In this document: one piece after another, positions 36,138 through 43,801 of the stretch
Layout: each line of letters opens with the position of its first letter
Position numbering within the stretch: the stretch's first letter is position 1
From: Bacteroidia bacterium
GTDB lineage: Bacteria > Bacteroidota > Bacteroidia > Bacteroidales > VadinHA17
DNA: 55,535 bases
Direction of reading: 5' to 3'
Assembly (NCBI GenBank): GCA_026391215.1
Contig: JAPLDX010000078.1
Location: 1-55,535 of the forward strand
Position numbers and translations under genes: made by a program
The notes under the pieces: model-generated
Seen by the model: only the letters and a program-made list of their open reading frames with translations
What the model was told of the DNA's origin: nothing
Database searches by the model: none

Positions 36138-37670
36138 CTATTTCTTAAACTCAATTTTAAATCCAGGTACCTGCCATGATGGAAGTTTAACGGGTTTACT
36201 TATTATCAAACCAGATCCTTCCTGTTTCCATTGAAGGTTCTCATTGCTTCCTAACAAGGAAACAGATTTTACTATTTTATTAACCAGTGTTGAGTTTTTA
36301 CCAAGTGAAGATATAATAATATCATCAGTTGGTGAAACCATACAAAAGGCATACAGAGTATCGCCTTTGGAAGTGAAACGGATATCAGATGCCTCATAAG
36401 GCCTTACATCTTTCACGCCTCCGAAAGTTCCTTTTTCCTGTTTCTTCATTGAGGGCCCTTCGCCAAATACTTTCCAGGGACGGGTACCATAAATGCCTTC
36501 ACCGTTTACCGGTGTCCATGCTGCAATCTCATCCAGGATTGCAAGAACATCGGGTTCAAGATCTCCTTCAGGAGTTTGTACAACATTCAGCAAAAGGTTG
36601 CCATTTTTACTAACTATATCCACAAGCATCTGGATAACTTCGGTCCCGGTCATATATTTCTGGCCGGTACGGTAATACCAGTCGCCTATCGAGGTATCTG
36701 TCTGCCAGGGATCAACGCTGATCGAATCCATTGCGCCCCGTTCAATATCCCTGACCCATCTTCCCTCTGAAATAAGATGCTTGCAGGTATATACAGCTTC
36801 AAGGTTACCCCCATTCTTCAAAATATCCTGATTGTAATAATGAGCGAGCATAGTTCTTCCCACTTCTTCGAAAGGCAGTTCGCCATCGGAATAAAGAAGA
36901 TCGGGATGATACATATCAATAAGTTCGGTAATGCATGCCAGCCAGTTTTGCTTGTTTGTAGAATCTTTTGTCAGCCACTGAACATCTTCCGATGCTGTTT
37001 TCGGATGGTAAAGGTCCTGATACTCAGGATTGGCTCCGTCGTATAGAACTCCCTTCATAGGTCCGGTCTTATCAGCACCATGGCTTGGCTGAAACCAGGT
37101 GTAGCTTGCACCAAGGTGTTCACTCAGTCCAAAACGGAGCCCTTCCTTTTTTGCAGCCTGCTGCCATAGTCCTACAACATCTTTCATCGGACCCATATTT
37201 ACTGCATTCCACCTGTGTATCTTCGAATCCCAGAGGAAGAAATTGTCATGATGCGTTGCCATGCTGACAAAATATTTTGCTCCCACTCTTTTATAAAGCG
37301 CCATCAGCTTTTCAGGATCCCATTTTTCAGCTTTCCAGAGAGGAATTATATCCTTATATCCGAATTTTGAGGGGTGGCCATAATGTTCCAGATGGTATTT
37401 ATAGGCTGGATCTTTTTCGAGATACATCCTTCTGGCGTACCAGTCGCCCTGACGCGGTACGGCCTGAGGTCCCCAATGTGCCCAGATGCCGAATTTGGCA
37501 TCACGGAACCACTCGGGATAGATGTACTGTTTAAAGGATTCAAGCTCTGGTTTGAATGAAGCAGTAAACAGGGTTTGTTCCTGTTTTGCCGGTTTACTTG
37601 TACAGGATACGGCAAAGGCTGCAACTACAATAAATACCAGAACTGAAATGAATAATCGGTTGGTTTTCAT
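36138..37670 (-). CDS. GH29 alpha-L-fucosidase lipoprotein
   Basis: 510 residues from ATG 37670, which gives a lipobox (FIVVAAFAVSC); an ATG at 37721 would overlap the upstream gene and bury the signal. GH29 landmarks are WFRDAKFGIWAHWGPQ, GAKYFVSMATHHDNFFLWDS, RFGLSEHLGASYTW, the nucleophile Asp in LLYSDGELPFEE, and NGNLLLNVVQTPEGDL. The C-terminal 100 residues are beta-rich. It releases terminal alpha-L-fucose; linkage specificity cannot be read. Position next to the SGNH esterase suggests glycan trimming. Confidence 0.93.
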   Translation of the reverse strand: MKTNRLFISVLVFIVVAAFAVSCTSKPAKQEQTLFTASFKPELESFKQYIYPEWFRDAKFGIWAHWGPQAVPRQGDWYARRMYLEKDPAYKYHLEHYGHPSKFGYKDIIPLWKAEKWDPEKLMALYKRVGAKYFVSMATHHDNFFLWDSKIHRWNAVNMGPMKDVVGLWQQAAKKEGLRFGLSEHLGASYTWFQPSHGADKTGPMKGVLYDGANPEYQDLYHPKTASEDVQWLTKDSTNKQNWLACITELIDMYHPDLLYSDGELPFEEVGRTMLAHYYNQDILKNGGNLEAVYTCKHLISEGRWVRDIERGAMDSISVDPWQTDTSIGDWYYRTGQKYMTGTEVIQMLVDIVSKNGNLLLNVVQTPEGDLEPDVLAILDEIAAWTPVNGEGIYGTRPWKVFGEGPSMKKQEKGTFGGVKDVRPYEASDIRFTSKGDTLYAFCMVSPTDDIIISSLGKNSTLVNKIVKSVSLLGSNENLQWKQEGSGLIISKPVKLPSWQVPGFKIEFKK

Positions 37671-37717
37671 AGTCATTTTACTTTTATCTTTTATCTTGCC
37701 TGACGCCTGTAGCCGAT

Positions 37718-38854
37718 TCAATATCTCACCTTTATTTTAATAGCACCCTCCACTGGTTTATCTGAAACAACAATCACATATCCCCCTCCACTGCCTGATG
37801 TAATAGCACCGGGATAATTAGAAAAATATTTTGTTTCAAGTTCATTCATGACCCAATCCGGAACTGTAAGTGGAAGCATCTTTTCCCAGGCTAATAAAGT
37901 ATCAGTCATTGATCTTCCAAGTCCTTTTATGTCTCTTTTCAGAACAGACGCCCAGCATCTGTCTCCCGCCTCTCCAAGTTCCTTTACCAGGGATTTTTCG
38001 AGATTCATTATCTTCAGAGGATCATATCCCTCTGGCCGCGGCTCAAGCGGGACAAGATGAATAACTTCCGACAGCCAGTCACAGGTTTTCTTATCTGTAA
38101 CTGATTCTATTTTCTCCGGCCAGTATTCACCCCTGTAACAGAGCCGGTTAATTCCAGGGTAAAGCAAACCTATCTGATCCTGTGAACCGGATACATACTG
38201 TTTACAGGGTGGATTCTCTGCACCAAACAGGAGCCTTGCGTTTTCTTTATAATCACCTGCCGGGTAATTGTCGCCCCAGAGCTTAATTCCGATTTTCCTG
38301 GAGCTTGTCGCCAGCCCTGACCGGTCGTTGAAATCCATCGTCGGCCATATCTGGGCAACCACCACAGAACCGGGGTGGATCTTTGAAACCCAGGGCTGAT
38401 CGATCCAGCCACCGGCAAGACACAATCTGTATGGAAACCTCATATCTCTTTTTGTTTCTGAACTCGATCTTGCCGTCAATCCCGGCTCCGGAATACGTTC
38501 AAGAACAAGATATTCTATCCCAAGTTTTTTGCAAAGCTTCTCTTTATCTGAGGTATGTCCGTCGCGGTTGACAATGAAAATATCTGGTTTTAACCTCTTC
38601 ATGTCCGGTTCAAAGTCGAGCATCCCTGTACCTGAAGCAAGAAAGGCATCATGAACATATCTTATCGATTTTACTATATATAATCGCTCTTCTTCAGAGA
38701 AGACAGGCTTCTTCCCTTTCAGAGAAAGAAGGTTTTCATCTCTTCCGATGCTGACATATAAATCACCATAAGTTGAGGCTGTTTTAAAAAAAGCTATATG
38801 CCCGCCATGAAGCAGGTCATAACATCCGCTGACAAGAACTTTCTTAACCTTCAT
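37718..38854 (-). CDS. Cytidylyltransferase-GHMP kinase fusion
   Basis: 378 residues. The N-terminal 130 form a nucleotidyltransferase of the TagD/RfaE type: VLVSGCYDLLHGGHIAFF (HxGH), SIGRDENL, and a motif akin to RTxGxST in LTARSSSETKRD. From residue 140 a GHMP-kinase-like domain follows: RLCLAGGWIDQPWVS, PGSVVVAQ, SGSQDQIGLLYPG as phosphate loop region, and AITSGSGGGYVIVV near the end. Such a protein could phosphorylate a sugar and activate it as an NDP-sugar. It lies just after an NDP-sugar epimerase gene. Both domains keep hallmark motifs; the substrate is unknown. Confidence 0.82.
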   Translation of the reverse strand: MKVKKVLVSGCYDLLHGGHIAFFKTASTYGDLYVSIGRDENLLSLKGKKPVFSEEERLYIVKSIRYVHDAFLASGTGMLDFEPDMKRLKPDIFIVNRDGHTSDKEKLCKKLGIEYLVLERIPEPGLTARSSSETKRDMRFPYRLCLAGGWIDQPWVSKIHPGSVVVAQIWPTMDFNDRSGLATSSRKIGIKLWGDNYPAGDYKENARLLFGAENPPCKQYVSGSQDQIGLLYPGINRLCYRGEYWPEKIESVTDKKTCDWLSEVIHLVPLEPRPEGYDPLKIMNLEKSLVKELGEAGDRCWASVLKRDIKGLGRSMTDTLLAWEKMLPLTVPDWVMNELETKYFSNYPGAITSGSGGGYVIVVSDKPVEGAIKIKVRY

Positions 38855-38866
38855 ATACAGTTGAGG

Positions 38867-39865
38867 CTACTTGTTGAATCTCTCTTTCTTCTTTTTATCC
38901 TGCTCTGTGACAATCTGTTCCCTGATCCAGTCGTATGTCTTCTTCATGCCTTTTCTGAGAGGAATAGAAGGTTCCCACCCGAGATATTGCCTTATAAGTG
39001 TATTCTCGCTGTTTCTTCCCCTTACCCCTTTAGGAGCATTAAGATCATATTTTCTTTCCAGCTTATAGCCTGCGATATCTTCAACAATATCAACAAGTTC
39101 ATTAATTGAGACCATTTCGCTGCTCCCCAGGTTGATAGGTTCAGTAATGTTGCTGTACATGATATCCTGTATTCCTTTGATACAGTCTTCAATATACATA
39201 AAGCTCCTTGTCTGTAGTCCGTCTCCCCAAATAACAATCTCCTTATTCCCTGAAATTCCGGCTTCAATTACTTTACGGCAGATCGCTGCCGGAGCTTTTT
39301 CCCTGCCTCCGTCATAAGTGCCATAAGGTCCATATACATTATGGAATCTTGCTACTCTTGTGGTAATTCCGAAATCTTCCCTGAAGTGCCTGCACATACG
39401 CTCGCTGAATAGTTTTTCCCAGCCATAGCCATCCTCTGCAAGCGCAGGGTAGGCATCCGATTCCTTCAGACCCGGATTATCGGTATCTGTCTGTTTATCA
39501 CCATTATAAACACATGCTGATGACGAATAAAAAAATCTATCTATTACGTTGTCACGCGATGCAATAAGAAGATGAGTATTGATCAGGACACTTATCATAC
39601 AAGCAGCCTTATTGTTCTCAATAAAACCCATTCCCCCCATATCAGCAGCCAGGTTGAATACTTCATTAAAGCCATTCACTGCCTTATAACAGTTTTCCCT
39701 GAGACGCAGGTCAAGGGTCAGGTTTTCTGATTCATCTGAGATCTGGTACCAATCATCCAATTGTTTAATGTCGACAGCTCTAACACTGTGCCCTTGTCTG
39801 ATAAGCTGTTTAACGAGATGCCCTGCTATAAATCCACCTGCTCCTGTTACAACTATTTTTTTCAT
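38867..39865 (-). CDS. NDP-sugar epimerase, GDP-mannose 3,5-epimerase-like
   Basis: 332 residues of an extended short-chain dehydrogenase. NAD-binding TGAGGFIAGH, NLAADMGGMGFIENN, the SSSACVY strand, catalytic YGWEK (YxxxK), RFHNVYGPYGTYDGGREKAP, IWGDGLQTRSFMYIEDC and GVRGRNSENTLI are strikingly like plant GDP-mannose 3,5-epimerase. Predicted to act on a nucleotide sugar for surface polysaccharide or glycoprotein synthesis. It precedes the nucleotidyltransferase-kinase fusion with 12 bp between, suggesting one transcript. Confidence 0.88.
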   Translation of the reverse strand: MKKIVVTGAGGFIAGHLVKQLIRQGHSVRAVDIKQLDDWYQISDESENLTLDLRLRENCYKAVNGFNEVFNLAADMGGMGFIENNKAACMISVLINTHLLIASRDNVIDRFFYSSSACVYNGDKQTDTDNPGLKESDAYPALAEDGYGWEKLFSERMCRHFREDFGITTRVARFHNVYGPYGTYDGGREKAPAAICRKVIEAGISGNKEIVIWGDGLQTRSFMYIEDCIKGIQDIMYSNITEPINLGSSEMVSINELVDIVEDIAGYKLERKYDLNAPKGVRGRNSENTLIRQYLGWEPSIPLRKGMKKTYDWIREQIVTEQDKKKKERFNK

Positions 39866-39902
39866 ATTATGAATTACAAAAGTTTGTTCTTAATAAATAA
39901 AA

Positions 39903-42251
39903 TCAATGAATTTTATAAAGTCCTGCACCGTGACTTTTTATTGACCGGCTGAAAACATCAGAAAACTTCCCTATTTTCTTACCCGTCCACATATCTGTAA
40001 CTGTATGAGTGCCTGTCAATCCAAGCTGCTCAAATTTTACTGATATTTCAGCTTCCGGAAGATCAGAAGCATTAAAAAGGGCAACATACTTATCAGCGGT
40101 ATGAGGATCATCAGCTGTCCATGCAATAAGATCATCCTCTCTGAAAAGCTGCCTGTTGTTAATGCTTTGCTGATTTACTTTAATCACATTTTTATTGGTT
40201 ATCAGCAGGTTTGTAAACTCATCATTGTCCGGAAGATTGCCGCCGAACATCAAAGGCGAGCGGAAAATGGCAAAAAGAGTCATCAGGGTATATTGTTCAT
40301 CTTTTGTGAATAAGCTCATCCTTGGCTGGCCTCTTTCAGCCCTGATTCCTATTCTTCCCAGAGGGAGCATATCAGCATCAGGGTAATAACCGGGTCCTCT
40401 GCAGGAAGTCCATTTGTCGCATACTTCAAACTCCTGCTTAAGGTCCGTCCACCTGTCCCAGAAATCATCGGTAGTACGCCACATGTTTGCATGATTCTTG
40501 AGAAATTCAGCATCATCTACATTGTTCCCCCTGGGGGAAATGCTTAGTACGATTGGCCTTCCGCAGTTGTCAATAGCCTTCCTTATCAGTGCAATTTCTT
40601 CAAGCCTGCCGGAAAGATCATCAACCTTTACAAAATCAATTTCCCATGAAGCATAAAGTTGAAAAATAGAATTATAGTATTCCTGAGCTCCTGCTTTCCC
40701 TGCAACAATTGTGTACATATCACTCAACCAATTGCACTGATTTTCTGTTGAGTAAATATCCGCAGCTTTTGCACTACTGCCTAAAATTGGCGTATTTTTC
40801 TGAACGGCGATTACCGGGATCCCGCGCATAATATGTATTCCGAATTTCAGTCCTTTACTGTGTACAAAATCAGCCAGCGGTTTGAATCCGTTGCCATCTG
40901 CTGCTGACGGAAAACGATTTACAGCCGGTGTAAAACGTCCATACTCATCCATGACATAAACAGGATCTATTTGGTTATAACCTCCCGCCTTATCGTTCTC
41001 AACAAACCAGCGTATATCCACCACTATATATTCCCATCCAAATTCCTTTAAATGCTTTGACATGTAATCGGCATTTGCTTTTACTTCATCTTCAACAACA
41101 GTAGGACCAAAACAATCCCAGCTATTCCATCCCATTGGTGGTACTGGTGCCCAACTATAAAATGCAAGTTCTTTGTTTACAGGTAATTTATACCATCTGA
41201 TCGCGTTTTCGCTATAAATCTTGTTCACCACCTCTTCAGGAAGTTTCAGTCCCTGGAATTTCCCCTTAAATAAATCTGAAGCCATTTCACTATCCGTCAC
41301 AAAGTATTTCCAGTCATTGATCCAGGTATTGTGTAAATCCTTTTTAAAATCCTCCGGATTATCAGAGCATCCATATTCAGAATCAGTTCCATAAATCAGC
41401 CTGTCCTGGTACTTCATTATGAAATCACGCACTCGTTTCCTGTCTTGCGCTGACTGGTACTGAAGATGACAGATCCTTGCAGTCATATCGACAGCCATAT
41501 TCGGGTATCTGTCAAGTCTTGAGGCAAGCGAATCAACATTCCATTCCAGGCTTCCAAGATGACATCCTATGAATACAAGATCCGGATTTTTTTTCAAAAG
41601 GTTATCCCGTGCATTTATCTGGTCCTCATAGGATGGATATTCCGGATGAATGAACATATGATATTGCGGGTTTTGCGCAAAATAGCTGCTATCGCTGCTG
41701 ACTGTCATCTGATCAAGAGGAAGCCAGCAGTTCCGCGGTTCACCAAGATGCCCGGCAATTGGAAGACCTTTGCTTTTAATAAACTCCACGACAGGATCAA
41801 GTTTCTGATCATCAACCATTATGAATTTCCCGGATCTGTCACGCTCACTCATTCCAATATTCTTCCAGATCTTAACACATACTGCTCCGGCAGAAATGTC
41901 TTTTTCAAGACTGGATATCACTTTACCGGCCCAGTCATCCGTACCCCATCCTGCAGTATCAAAATAAAAAGAAGGTCCGTAAAAAACCCTGCCCGGATAA
42001 TTGTGCACCGACGATAAAGCAAGATTCTGCCTCTCTCTTATATTAACAGAATCAGAATGATCAACACTCATGGTGATCAGCAAAAAGTTATCCTTTTCTG
42101 CCTGTTTTTCAAATGTCCCGTCACTGCATTTGATATGAACATGCGAATCAATTTTTAGAACTGATTGAAAATCTTCTTCTGAATAATACTTACTGTTACA
42201 TCCTATCAGAAGAAATGCTAAAACAAAAGATAGCAAATATGTCTTCTTCAT
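39903..42251 (-). CDS. Lipoprotein fusing an amidohydrolase-2 domain to a GH27 alpha-galactosidase-like domain
   Basis: 782 residues with lipobox LLIGC (Cys18). Residues 30-355 are an amidohydrolase_2 TIM barrel: KIDSHVHI (33-40), AGHLGEP (166-172), FIGCHLGSLEW (227-237) and LIYGTDSEYG (285-294), giving the usual His/His/Asp set. Residues 362-782 are GH27-like: APVPPMGWNSWDCFG, YIVVDIRWF, LKFGIHIMRG, nucleophile Asp in IDFVKVDDLSG, acid/base Asp in RTTDDFWDRW, and a C-terminal beta domain. Both catalytic sets look intact. The fusion suggests that a glycoside released by one half is opened by the other. Confidence 0.88.
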   Translation of the reverse strand: MKKTYLLSFVLAFLLIGCNSKYYSEEDFQSVLKIDSHVHIKCSDGTFEKQAEKDNFLLITMSVDHSDSVNIRERQNLALSSVHNYPGRVFYGPSFYFDTAGWGTDDWAGKVISSLEKDISAGAVCVKIWKNIGMSERDRSGKFIMVDDQKLDPVVEFIKSKGLPIAGHLGEPRNCWLPLDQMTVSSDSSYFAQNPQYHMFIHPEYPSYEDQINARDNLLKKNPDLVFIGCHLGSLEWNVDSLASRLDRYPNMAVDMTARICHLQYQSAQDRKRVRDFIMKYQDRLIYGTDSEYGCSDNPEDFKKDLHNTWINDWKYFVTDSEMASDLFKGKFQGLKLPEEVVNKIYSENAIRWYKLPVNKELAFYSWAPVPPMGWNSWDCFGPTVVEDEVKANADYMSKHLKEFGWEYIVVDIRWFVENDKAGGYNQIDPVYVMDEYGRFTPAVNRFPSAADGNGFKPLADFVHSKGLKFGIHIMRGIPVIAVQKNTPILGSSAKAADIYSTENQCNWLSDMYTIVAGKAGAQEYYNSIFQLYASWEIDFVKVDDLSGRLEEIALIRKAIDNCGRPIVLSISPRGNNVDDAEFLKNHANMWRTTDDFWDRWTDLKQEFEVCDKWTSCRGPGYYPDADMLPLGRIGIRAERGQPRMSLFTKDEQYTLMTLFAIFRSPLMFGGNLPDNDEFTNLLITNKNVIKVNQQSINNRQLFREDDLIAWTADDPHTADKYVALFNASDLPEAEISVKFEQLGLTGTHTVTDMWTGKKIGKFSDVFSRSIKSHGAGLYKIH

Positions 42252-42281
42252 TGATCAATTATTAGCCAGATATTAAAATTA

Positions 42282-42333
42282 CAAAAAAATCAGGGAAGAT
42301 TGCTTAATATACAATATTAGCGATCTTCCCTGA
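42282..42333 (-). terminator. Strong intrinsic terminator
   Basis: Long near-perfect hairpin with arms TCAGGGAAGATTGCT (from 42290) and AGCGATCTTCCCTGA (to 42333), followed on the minus strand by a T-run (42283-42289). It ends the TIM-barrel gene 42368-43264 before the amidohydrolase-GH27 gene. Confidence 0.9.
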
Positions 42334-42367
42334 AACTATTTTCGCTTCCCGGTTTGTCCGGAAGATT

Positions 42368-43264
42368 TTATTTTTTTGGCATTTTAACATAAGAAGCAGC
42401 ATTCAGAAAATCGATGCTCTTCTTGCAGCTGGTGAACTCATCAAAGTCATATCTTTCTACCTCAACAACGCCATATTTCATGCCTGATTTTTTTCTTGCT
42501 GCCCATATTGATTCAAAGTCCATTTTTCCACTGGCACCTATTTCTTTTTCGTCCTTAATATGCCATGATAAAAAGCGGCCCGGATATTTGTTGAAATAGT
42601 CTATAGGATTGCCGCCTCCTTCAACACACCAGTAGAGGTCGATCTGGAAAAACACCTTGGCAGGATCGGTATTCTTAAGCATAAAGTCATATACTGTTAT
42701 GCTATCTGATACTGTCTGGTCTTTAAGTTTGGTTGAAAACTCTCCTGAGTGGTTATGATATCCGAATTTTATTCCTTTGGTGTTGCATTTCTCACCAATA
42801 GCATTGAAATACTCGCAATACTTTTTAAGAGTCTCGAGGCTTTTATAAGCATCTCCGCCCATTGTGGGTTGAACTATGTATTTTGCACCAACAGCTGCAT
42901 GGGCATCTATACATTCATCCCACCATTTCATGGTCTTTTCCCTGTTGGCATCACTCGGCAGCATCTGGCTGGTGTGCGAGCTTAAAACCGTCATCCCGTT
43001 CTTCAGGCATAGATCTTTAAATGCGACAGGGTCGATACCATAGAATTTGCCGTTCCCATAACCGGCAGGTTCAACAAAAGTATAACCCATCACAGCTACT
43101 TTTTCAATAGCGGCCGGGACGTTTTTCCTGATTGAGTCGCGGATTGAATAAAGCTGAAGTCCTATATTCTTGTTTTTAGGAGGAGTAAAGGAAAGCAAGA
43201 GTGTTGAGAGAGTGCCTGTTATGGCAATCAATAAAACAATAGTAAGTAAATTACGTTTTTTCAT
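42368..43264 (-). CDS. Exported sugar isomerase/epimerase-like TIM-barrel protein
   Basis: 298 residues with an N-terminal signal or anchor (LLTIVLLIAITGTLSTLLLSF), not Tat. Barrel landmarks are NIGLQLYSIRD, MGYTFVEPAGYGNGKFYG, GMTVLSSHTSQM, KFGYHNHSGEF, VFFQIDLYWCVEGGG, FLSWHIKDEKEIG and YGVVEVERYDF. The Glu, His, Asp, His, Glu series fits the metal site of the xylose-isomerase-like superfamily. Substrate unknown. It is a monocistronic gene, to judge from its terminator. Confidence 0.86.
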   Translation of the reverse strand: MKKRNLLTIVLLIAITGTLSTLLLSFTPPKNKNIGLQLYSIRDSIRKNVPAAIEKVAVMGYTFVEPAGYGNGKFYGIDPVAFKDLCLKNGMTVLSSHTSQMLPSDANREKTMKWWDECIDAHAAVGAKYIVQPTMGGDAYKSLETLKKYCEYFNAIGEKCNTKGIKFGYHNHSGEFSTKLKDQTVSDSITVYDFMLKNTDPAKVFFQIDLYWCVEGGGNPIDYFNKYPGRFLSWHIKDEKEIGASGKMDFESIWAARKKSGMKYGVVEVERYDFDEFTSCKKSIDFLNAASYVKMPKK

Positions 43265-43349
43265 GTTGTCAGGGATTTTAAATTTGACGAAATATACAAA
43301 TTAATTTATAAGTCACAACCTGACATATGTTATGTAAGATATTGCTATT

Positions 43350-43801
43350 ATGAACGCATATAAAAGATTCTGCTTATTTTTGCCGGACTACCCGGGTGTA
43401 AGAACATTAAAGGTGAAAAAGTTTATCAAAGCTGGACTGATAGTATACTTATTGCTTTCTGTTAATTATTTAACAAAAGGTCAGATGCCTTATACCAGGG
43501 AGTCGTGGCAGTATATTGCAACGAAGATGCCGGATGAATGGTACGGTTACGAAGAATCAAAAGCTATTGCAGAAAATGTCCTTTTATATCAGAGGGATCT
43601 TGGGGGATAGCCAAAAAATATTGCTGTTCACAAACCTCTCACTGAAACCGAGAAAGCCAAGATTAAGGATGAAAAGGGATTGAATGATGCGATTTTCGAT
43701 AACAGCGCAATTACAGCTGGTATATTGATGCCCCCGGGGATGTAATTGATAAATATCCTGCCTGGAAAGTTAAATGGTCGAAAACGATCACTGAGAAATA
43801 A
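43350..43801 (+). pseudogene. Pectate lyase (PL10-type) remnant
   Basis: An 86-codon frame ends in TAG, but reading through gives LLYQRDLGG(stop)PKNIAVHKPLTETEKA. This matches the GGWPKN motif at the start of pectate lyase A/Pel-15E proteins, with Trp changed to stop. The frame continues to LNDAIFDNSAITAG. After that, in another frame, the codons WYIDAPGDVIDKYPAWKVKW are followed by TAA at 43799-43801, resembling the C-terminal end of the same enzymes. The catalytic middle (about 200 codons) is missing. So this is a nonsense mutation plus a large internal deletion. Its 3' end overlaps the convergent GH2 gene by 14 bp. Confidence 0.75.
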
